Source: Fulvivirga aurantia
Lineage (GTDB): Bacteria; Bacteroidota; Bacteroidia; Cytophagales; Cyclobacteriaceae
NCBI RefSeq assembly: GCF_009711475.1
Contig: NZ_SMMD01000710.1
Span: 1 to 6,068, forward strand
Direction: 5' to 3'
DNA: 6,068 nucleotides
Shown here: positions 1 to 3,820 of the stretch, in pieces
How the letters are laid out: each line of letters begins with the position of its first letter
How positions within the stretch are numbered: the first letter of the stretch is position 1
Made by a program: the position numbers and the translations under genes
The notes under the pieces: generated by a model
Database searches by the model: none
Told to the model about the DNA's origin: nothing
Seen by the model: the letters and a program-made list of their open reading frames with translations, nothing else

Positions 1-13
1 AAAAAAGTTATGT

Positions 14-31
14 CTCTGAGTGACGGTCATA
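14..31 (+). repeat. Right half of the conserved hairpin element, copy 1 (left arm absent)
   Basis: The 17 bases CTCTGAGTGACGGTCAT at 14-30 are identical to the right-hand part of the hairpin elements at 148-164 and 591-607. As in those copies, a type A heptad array beginning ATTGCAC follows. The left arm (ACTC, GGGC) is missing: the sequence before position 14 is an A-rich stretch unlike the other copies. This copy is therefore truncated or diverged and cannot form the hairpin. Confidence 0.8.
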
Positions 32-73
32 ATTGCACATTGTTCATTGTTCATTGCTCATTGTTAATTGTAA
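32..73 (+). repeat. Type A heptad array 1 (six ATTGnnn units)
   Basis: Six uninterrupted 7-bp units, every one beginning ATTG: ATTGCAC, ATTGTTC, ATTGTTC, ATTGCTC, ATTGTTA, ATTGTAA. The last three bases of each unit vary within a restricted set. The first unit, ATTGCAC, is the same one that opens the arrays at 168 and 609, each time directly after the GAGTGACGGTCAT element. No protein is plausible here, because a 7-bp period shifts the reading frame with every unit. Confidence 0.9.
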
Positions 74-90
74 GAAACTTCAGTTTGACA

Positions 91-125
91 AACTAGAAGC
101 TAACAGCTAGAAACTCAAGGCTATT
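91..125 (+). repeat. Type B heptad array 1 (five ARCTMRN units)
   Basis: Five 7-bp units in phase: AACTAGA, AGCTAAC, AGCTAGA, AACTCAA, GGCTATT. The consensus is roughly A(G/A)CT(A/C)(A/G)N. A short leader, TTTGACAAACT (84-94), runs into the first unit and recurs, with small changes, before the other type B arrays. The hairpin element at 128 follows almost immediately. Confidence 0.85.
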
Positions 126-127
126 AA

Positions 128-164
128 GAGACTCTTCGGGCTGCGCCCTCTGAGTGACGGTCAT
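128..164 (+). repeat. Conserved hairpin element, copy 2 (loop TGC)
   Basis: The element can fold as ACTC (131-134) with GAGT (152-155) and GGGC (138-141) with GCCC (145-148), around a TTC/TCT internal loop and a TGC terminal loop. The copy at 571-607 has the same arms but loop GAT. The conserved tail GACGGTCAT then leads into a type A array. No T run follows on either strand, so a simple intrinsic terminator is unlikely. As I recall, short hairpins of similar sequence, with TTCGGGC-like and GAGTGAC-like arms, are scattered between genes in several bacterial groups. The function here is unknown. Confidence 0.8.
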
Positions 165-167
165 ATA

Positions 168-195
168 ATTGCACATTATTCATTGCTAATTGAGA
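168..195 (+). repeat. Type A heptad array 2 (four units)
   Basis: Units are ATTGCAC, ATTATTC, ATTGCTA and ATTGAGA. It opens with the same ATTGCAC unit as the arrays at 32 and 609, but two extra bases (AT) separate it from the GGTCAT tail of the hairpin element. The spacer after it ends in CTAACAAACTC, a variant of the leader that precedes type B arrays. Confidence 0.8.
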
Positions 196-206
196 GAAGC
201 CTAACA

Positions 207-241
207 AACTCACAGCTCATAGCTCGAATCTCACAGCTCAC
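207..241 (+). repeat. Type B heptad array 2, overlapping the 3' end of the S4 gene
   Basis: Five in-phase units: AACTCAC, AGCTCAT, AGCTCGA, ATCTCAC, AGCTCAC. The last unit (235-241) contains the stop codon of the minus-strand S4 protein gene (238-240, TGA on the minus strand). The array therefore touches the coding region, and the gene's termination signal is made of repeat sequence. Confidence 0.88.
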
Positions 242-450
242 TTCACCTCTGCTTTCATTTCTAAAAAACTCACGGTATCACCGGTTCTTAGCTTCTTTCT
301 TATTCGGGTTTCCACTTCACTATTTACAATGACTTGCTGTTGCTGAATTACAGCCTTGGCTTCGCCACCTGTTGCTACCCAACCCAATATTTTGAGAAGG
401 TTATTGAGTTCTATGTATTCTTCGCCTTCTTGAAGTTTAAATGTTTCCAT
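238..450 (-). CDS. S4-domain RNA-binding protein, YbcJ/YaaA type
   Basis: This 70-residue protein is almost entirely one S4 RNA-binding fold. Visible landmarks are the opening helix region IELNNLLKILGW (13-24), the turn GGEAKAVI (28-35), VIVNSEVETRIRKKL (40-54) and the closing strand GDTVSF (57-62). Order, spacing and length match the small stand-alone S4 proteins typified by E. coli YbcJ and B. subtilis YaaA, which are thought to bind structured RNA, possibly on the ribosome; the RNA target is not readable here. The ATG start at 450 gives the usual family N-terminus and no better start lies upstream. The stop codon falls within a type B heptad array. It lies downstream of mnmE on the same strand, across 308 bp of repeats, so co-transcription is possible but unproven. 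No promoter match was seen upstream. Family assignment is firm; role is inferred. Confidence 0.92.
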   Translation of the reverse strand: METFKLQEGEEYIELNNLLKILGWVATGGEAKAVIQQQQVIVNSEVETRIRKKLRTGDTVSFLEMKAEVK

Positions 451-466
451 ATTATGTGTTTACAGT

Positions 467-480
467 GTTGTTAATTGTGA
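467..480 (+). repeat. Type A heptad remnant (two units)
   Basis: GTTGTTA followed by ATTGTGA forms two type A heptads just upstream of the S4 gene start. They are followed by a spacer and the leader CCTGACAAACTC before the longest type B array. Two units alone would be weak evidence; the call rests on the matching order of elements elsewhere in the field. Confidence 0.5.
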
Positions 481-497
481 GAATTCTTTGCCTGACA

Positions 498-567
498 AAC
501 TCGAAGCTAGCAACTCAAAGCTCAAAGCTCAAAACTCATAGCTAGCAGCTAGCAACTCACAGCTCTA
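498..567 (+). repeat. Type B heptad array 3 (ten units, the longest)
   Basis: Ten consecutive 7-bp units with no phase break: AACTCGA, AGCTAGC, AACTCAA, AGCTCAA, AGCTCAA, AACTCAT, AGCTAGC, AGCTAGC, AACTCAC, AGCTCTA. Positions 1, 3 and 4 (A, C, T) are invariant; position 2 is G or A. Neighbouring identical units suggest growth by slippage or unequal exchange. It is preceded by the leader CTGACAAACT and followed by a hairpin element. Confidence 0.93.
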
Positions 568-570
568 TTA

Positions 571-607
571 GAGACTCTTCGGGCGATGCCCTCTGAGTGA
601 CGGTCAT
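571..607 (+). repeat. Conserved hairpin element, copy 3 (loop GAT)
   Basis: Arms ACTC (574-577)/GAGT (595-598) and GGGC (581-584)/GCCC (588-591) flank the same TTC/TCT internal loop as copy 2. Only the terminal loop differs (GAT against TGC). The left junction CTATTA before GAGACTC is also shared with copy 2. The element ends in GACGGTCAT and is followed by type A units. Confidence 0.82.
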
Positions 608-608
608 A

Positions 609-636
609 ATTGCACATTGTTCATTGTTAATTGAAT
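609..636 (+). repeat. Type A heptad array 3 (four units)
   Basis: Units are ATTGCAC, ATTGTTC, ATTGTTA and ATTGAAT, one base after the GGTCAT tail of hairpin copy 3. The opening unit is identical to that of arrays 1 and 2, so the hairpin tail and first heptad appear to be copied together. Confidence 0.85.
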
Positions 637-637
637 A

Positions 638-652
638 AGGCTTCGAGAGCCT
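638..652. repeat. Short inverted repeat in the spacer
   Basis: AGGCT (638-642) and AGCCT (648-652) are perfect inverted repeats around a 5-base loop, TCGAG. The spacer from here to the next leader (665-671) is longer than the equivalent spacers in the other modules. No T run follows, so it does not look like an intrinsic terminator on either strand. Confidence 0.5.
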
Positions 653-671
653 CAGCCTGACCAGACTGACA

Positions 672-713
672 AACTCGTAGCTAGCAACTCCAAGCTCAAA
701 ACTCGCATCTAGA
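672..713 (+). repeat. Type B heptad array 4 (six units)
   Basis: Units are AACTCGT, AGCTAGC, AACTCCA, AGCTCAA, AACTCGC and ATCTAGA, preceded by the leader ACTGACAAACT. Unlike arrays 1 and 3, no hairpin element follows. The array runs straight into type A units at 714 without losing the 7-bp phase. Confidence 0.88.
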
Positions 714-748
714 ATTGTTAATTGTTCATTGCTAATTGTACGTTGTTA
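714..748 (+). repeat. Type A heptad array 4 (five units), next to the mnmE stop
   Basis: Units are ATTGTTA, ATTGTTC, ATTGCTA, ATTGTAC and GTTGTTA. It abuts type B array 4 in the same register, giving eleven phased heptads from 672 to 748. It ends ten bases short of the mnmE stop codon (759-761) and overlaps the palindrome at 746-757. Confidence 0.85.
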
Positions 749-757
749 AAGCTTTAA
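746..757. other. Perfect 12-bp palindrome just downstream of mnmE
   Basis: TTAAAGCTTTAA is its own reverse complement and lies immediately after the mnmE stop codon on the minus strand. The arms are AT-rich and leave no free loop, so RNA folding would be weak. It may contribute to the transcript end, but it is not a convincing intrinsic terminator. Confidence 0.4.
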
Positions 758-758
758 T

Positions 759-2141
759 TTATTTTCCGATACAAAACTTGCTAAAGATATTCGCCAGCAA
801 ATCATCCGTGGTTATCTCTCCGGTAATCTCTCCTAAGTAGTGCAATGACTGACGGATGTCCATAGCCAGGAAGTCGCCCGTGATGTTATTATCGAGGCCA
901 TTGAGTACGTCTTGCAGTGCATTTCTGGTTTTGAGGAGGTTGTCGTAGTGGCGGATGTTGGTTACGATTGTATCGCCTGTTTTGAAGTTGTCTAGATTTA
1001 CCACTTCCAAAATACGATCCTTCAAAGCATCCAGGTTTTCTTTGCTGAGTGCGGATATCACCACTGAGCCTTCTACTTTCTCAACAGCTGCTTTTAAGTC
1101 CGGTTGCGCGCTATCTGCCTTATTACCTACCACTATAAAAGGAATGCCCATATTCTCCAGCTTATTAATATCGCGGTTGAAGTCCACCACGTTATCATTG
1201 GCCAGGTCGATCATATAAATGATGAGGGAAGCTTTTTTCATTTGCTGTTGGGTACGTTCTACACCCATAGCTTCGATCTTATCTTCTGTTTCGCGTAAGC
1301 CTGCTGTATCTATAAACCTGAAAGTGACACCCCCAATGTTTATCTCATCTTCTATAAAGTCTCGGGTGGTACCTGCAATATCTGAGACAATGGCCTTCTC
1401 TTCATTGAGCAAAGCATTAAGCAGGGTAGACTTACCAGCATTTGGTTTACCGGCAATGACTGTGGGTACCCCATTTTTGATGACGTTGCCCAGGTCAAAA
1501 GAAGAAAGTAGCTTAATAATGACATCCAGTAGGTCATTGATGAGTTTTTTCAGGTCATCACGGTCGGCAAATTCTACATCTTCTTCACCAAAGTCGAGCT
1601 CGAGCTCAATCATAGAAGCAAAATGTATCAACTCTTCGCGCAGTTGCTTGATTTGGTCAGAAAATCCACCGCGCATTTGTTTCAAGGCCGTTTCGTGTGC
1701 AGCAGCGGAGTCTGCGTTTATTAAGTCAGCCACGGCCTCAGCCTGCGCCAAATCAAACTGGCCGTTTAAGAAGGCCCGCTTGGTGAACTCACCCGGGAGG
1801 GCTAATCGGGCTTTGTTGGCTAGCAATACTTTTACTAACTGCTTTACAATAAATGGAGAGCCGTGGCAGGAGATTTCTACTACGTTTTCTTTGGTAAATG
1901 ATTTTGGCTCTTTAAACAATGAAACCAATACTTCATCAACCACTTTATCATTGTCGCGGATGGTGCCAAAATGGATGGTGTGTGTATCTTGTTTGGTGAG
2001 GTCTTTGCCTTTAAAAACCTTATTGGTAATAGCTATCGCATCTTTTCCGGATAGACGTATGACCGCTATGGCACCCACTCCCGGAGGGGTGGAAAGTGCC
2101 ACGATTGTATCTTCTGTAGAACCTATTTGCTTAGTGCTCAA
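759..2141 (-). CDS. mnmE: tRNA uridine-5-carboxymethylaminomethyl modification GTPase MnmE (TrmE)
   Basis: MnmE, with MnmG, installs the (carboxymethyl)aminomethyl group at C5 of the wobble uridine (U34) in certain tRNAs, using a folate carbon unit, FAD/NADH and GTP hydrolysis, in the cytoplasm. The 460 residues are full length. The N-terminal folate-binding domain starts at DTIVALSTPPG (11-21) and is followed by the family signature LPGEFTKRAF (115-124). The inserted G domain shows Walker A GKPNAGKS (231-238), GTTRD (257-261), DTAG (278-281), NKAD (340-343) and SAL (363-365). The protein ends in CIGK (457-460), whose Cys belongs to the modification site. The only good start is TTG at 2141; an in-frame stop lies 15 bases upstream, leaving ATT as the sole alternative. 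A -7 promoter match sits about 25 bases upstream. Its 3' end abuts a heptad array. Function is certain by family; nothing is degraded. Confidence 0.98.
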   Translation of the reverse strand: MSTKQIGSTEDTIVALSTPPGVGAIAVIRLSGKDAIAITNKVFKGKDLTKQDTHTIHFGTIRDNDKVVDEVLVSLFKEPKSFTKENVVEISCHGSPFIVKQLVKVLLANKARLALPGEFTKRAFLNGQFDLAQAEAVADLINADSAAAHETALKQMRGGFSDQIKQLREELIHFASMIELELDFGEEDVEFADRDDLKKLINDLLDVIIKLLSSFDLGNVIKNGVPTVIAGKPNAGKSTLLNALLNEEKAIVSDIAGTTRDFIEDEINIGGVTFRFIDTAGLRETEDKIEAMGVERTQQQMKKASLIIYMIDLANDNVVDFNRDINKLENMGIPFIVVGNKADSAQPDLKAAVEKVEGSVVISALSKENLDALKDRILEVVNLDNFKTGDTIVTNIRHYDNLLKTRNALQDVLNGLDNNITGDFLAMDIRQSLHYLGEITGEITTDDLLANIFSKFCIGK

Positions 2142-2165
2142 AACGTAAATTTTCTAAGTGTTCGG

Positions 2166-2173
2166 CAAAAATA
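2166..2173 (-). promoter_or_regulatory. Candidate Bacteroidota -7 promoter element for mnmE
   Basis: On the minus strand this reads TATTTTTG, an exact match to the Bacteroidota -7 consensus TAnnTTTG. Transcription would begin about 5 bases further on, leaving a leader of roughly 20 bases before the TTG start at 2141. No clear TTTG-like -33 element is visible at the usual distance, so the call rests on the -7 match and its position. Confidence 0.5.
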
Positions 2174-2249
2174 CAAAATCATATAGGGATCGACTAGGGT
2201 GGTATGAGATTCCTCTATTGTAGAAAGCAGGTAACACCTTGCGTCTCAC

Positions 2250-2286
2250 AAAATGCCTTCATAGCCTGCTACAGCCGCTGCATTTT
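2250..2286. repeat. Inverted repeat upstream of the redox operon
   Basis: AAAATGC (2250-2256) and GCATTTT (2280-2286) are perfect 7-base inverted arms around a 23-base spacer. They lie 46 to 82 bases before the peroxiredoxin-like gene. The long spacer makes a protein-binding half-site pair or a weak hairpin both possible. No regulator gene is in view. Confidence 0.35.
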
Positions 2287-2296
2287 ATGGCATGAA

Positions 2297-2319
2297 TTTT
2301 AGCCTTTAAAAGGCAAAAA
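2297..2319. promoter_or_regulatory. Near-perfect palindrome before the redox operon (candidate operator or leader hairpin)
   Basis: Eleven-base arms TTTTAGCCTTT (2297-2307) and AAAGGCAAAAA (2309-2319) pair with a single mismatch around one central A. The palindrome ends 12 bases before the ATG at 2332. A one-base loop does not suit an RNA hairpin unless some central pairs open, so a site for a dimeric regulator is at least as likely. On the minus strand the right arm would be read first and the far arm ends in four A's, not a T run, so a minus-strand terminator is unlikely. Confidence 0.4.
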
Positions 2320-2331
2320 CCACGAATTATT

Positions 2332-2862
2332 ATGTTAAAACCAAATAGTACATTTCCAAAACTAGAATTACCTACAGTTACCAATGAAGATTGGGACCTC
2401 AATCAATCAAAAGCCGAAACATTTAAAATGCTTGTTTTTTACCGAGGCTATCATTGCCCCGTTTGTAAAAAATATAATCAACAGATAGAGAGAAAGCTTA
2501 ATGATTTTGCTGACAAAGGTGTAGATGTGATTGCTATCAGTTGCGATAGTGAAGATAGAGCAAGGAAGACCAAAGCAGAATGGGGATTAGAAAATCTTAA
2601 AATCGCATATGATTTACCAATCGAACAGGCAGAATCTTTGGGTTTATATATTTCTGAAGCTATCAGTGATAATGAGCCTGAGCAATTTTCTGAGCCGGCT
2701 TTATTCTTACTCAAGCCTGATAATTCCATCTATGCGGCTTATTACCAAAGCATGCCGTTTGGTAGACCGCCAGTTGATGAATTGCTCAAAGGGTTAGACT
2801 TTATAATCGATAAAAACTATCCACCACGTGGTACTGTTAAATCGGAAAGTGTAACTGTATAA
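2332..2862 (+). CDS. Peroxiredoxin-like (AhpC/TSA, thioredoxin-fold) protein
   Basis: The 176-residue protein has the thioredoxin fold of the AhpC/TSA superfamily. The N-terminal strand FKMLVFYRG leads into YHCPVCKKY, giving Cys42 and Cys45 in a CxxC arrangement. This resembles the RGxxCPxC subgroup of peroxiredoxin-like proteins rather than classical AhpC, whose peroxidatic Cys sits in PxxxTxxC. A third Cys, Cys71, lies in VIAISCDS, on the strand that often carries a conserved serine. The segment SEPALFLLKPDN (about 120-131) is the usual cis-proline strand. Peroxide or thiol-disulfide chemistry in the cytoplasm is likely; no signal peptide is seen. The ATG at 2332 has an A-rich leader, normal for this phylum. 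It opens a run of three close genes, 13 bases before the MDR reductase. The family is clear; peroxidase against disulfide reductase activity is not settled. Confidence 0.86.
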   Translation: MLKPNSTFPKLELPTVTNEDWDLNQSKAETFKMLVFYRGYHCPVCKKYNQQIERKLNDFADKGVDVIAISCDSEDRARKTKAEWGLENLKIAYDLPIEQAESLGLYISEAISDNEPEQFSEPALFLLKPDNSIYAAYYQSMPFGRPPVDELLKGLDFIIDKNYPPRGTVKSESVTV

Positions 2863-2875
2863 ACAAAACGAAAAT

Positions 2876-3811
2876 ATGAAAGCTGCGATATTAAAGGAAT
2901 TTGATAAGAAACTAGAAATTAAAGACACCGATAAGCCAGAAGTAGGCGAGGGTGAGGTTTTAGTAAAGATTAAAGCCAGTGGTATCAACCCGGTTGACGC
3001 TAAATTATCTCACGGCTACATGAGTGATATGATACCTCATGAGTTTCCGATCGTACTCGGTTGGGACATGGCAGGTGTTGTCGAAGAATGCGGGCATGCA
3101 GCACGTACTTTTAGAAAGGGAGAAGAAGTATATGCTTACGCCAGGAGACCAAAACTTCAGCATGGTACCTTAGCTGAGTATATCGTGCTCCCGGAAAGTT
3201 ATTTATCTAAAAAGCCTGTTAACATAAACTTTGAGGAGGCTAGCGCCATACCACTTGCAGGTCTTACTGCCTATCAATCAATATTTGATGCAGGCGATCT
3301 GGGTACCGATGAGACTATACTCATTTTAGGAGCCTCTGGTGGCGTAGGAACATTTGCGGTTCAGCTTGCTAAATATAAAGGCAGCAAAGTTATCGCTGTG
3401 GCTAGCAAGTCAAACCACGACTACCTCAAAGAGCTGGGTGCAGATCACTGCATTGATTATAAAGAGCAAAACGTTGCTGAGGAAGTTAAAAAATTAACTG
3501 ATGGCGGTGTAGAGCTAGCTTTTGATGCCGTAGGTGGCGACACAACCAAGGTTGGTGCTGACTGCCTGAAAGAAAATGGCCGTCTGGTATCGATAGCAAG
3601 TCAAGGTGATGGTTTGCCTGAAGGCACTAATTTCCAATTTGTATTTGTGGAGCCAAATAGTAGAGAGCTCAATCATATTAGAGAGCTAGTAGAAGCTGGT
3701 ACCATCAAAGTGCCGATACAAAAAGTATATGACCTCGATCAGGTAAATGAAGCTTTCGAACAAATAGAAACCGGCCATACCACAGGCAAAATTGTGGTTA
3801 CCCTCAACTAA
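2876..3811 (+). CDS. NADP-dependent MDR oxidoreductase (zinc-independent, quinone-reductase type)
   Basis: This 311-residue protein is a medium-chain dehydrogenase/reductase. A GroES-like N-terminal domain (about 1-120) contains VLVKIKASGINPVDAKL (28-44) and LGWDMAGVVEECG (61-73). The Rossmann domain carries the nucleotide-binding loop GASGGVG (152-158), and IDYKEQN (193-199) follows a later strand. The zinc ligands and structural Cys cluster of alcohol dehydrogenases are absent, as in NADPH:quinone reductase (QOR) and enoyl reductase-like members. These typically reduce quinones or activated alkenes with NADPH in the cytoplasm; the substrate cannot be read from sequence. Length is normal for the family (about 310-330). 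The ATG at 2876 starts the canonical MKAAILKEF. It sits 13 bases after the peroxiredoxin-like gene and 9 before the flavoprotein reductase, so co-transcription is very likely. Confidence 0.92.
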   Translation: MKAAILKEFDKKLEIKDTDKPEVGEGEVLVKIKASGINPVDAKLSHGYMSDMIPHEFPIVLGWDMAGVVEECGHAARTFRKGEEVYAYARRPKLQHGTLAEYIVLPESYLSKKPVNINFEEASAIPLAGLTAYQSIFDAGDLGTDETILILGASGGVGTFAVQLAKYKGSKVIAVASKSNHDYLKELGADHCIDYKEQNVAEEVKKLTDGGVELAFDAVGGDTTKVGADCLKENGRLVSIASQGDGLPEGTNFQFVFVEPNSRELNHIRELVEAGTIKVPIQKVYDLDQVNEAFEQIETGHTTGKIVVTLN

Positions 3812-3820
3812 TGACAATCA

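Noticed and set aside
128..164. Hairpin element as an intrinsic transcription terminator
   Set aside because: The stem is interrupted by a 3x3 internal loop and no T run follows on either strand.
1..760. CRISPR array
   Set aside because: Repeats have a 7-bp period with no unique spacers of constant length and no cas genes nearby.
955..1298. Two shorter plus-strand frames opposite the mnmE G domain
   Set aside because: They are antisense to conserved GTPase motifs, have no family features and no plausible start context.
1219..2148. Long plus-strand open frame (309 codons) opposite mnmE
   Set aside because: It lies wholly antisense to the conserved mnmE coding sequence, its product is Ser-rich with no recognisable domain, and mnmE is intact with all family motifs. 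It is a shadow frame.
2478..2988. Minus-strand frames opposite the peroxiredoxin-like and MDR genes
   Set aside because: They are antisense to two well-supported genes and show no domain or start context.
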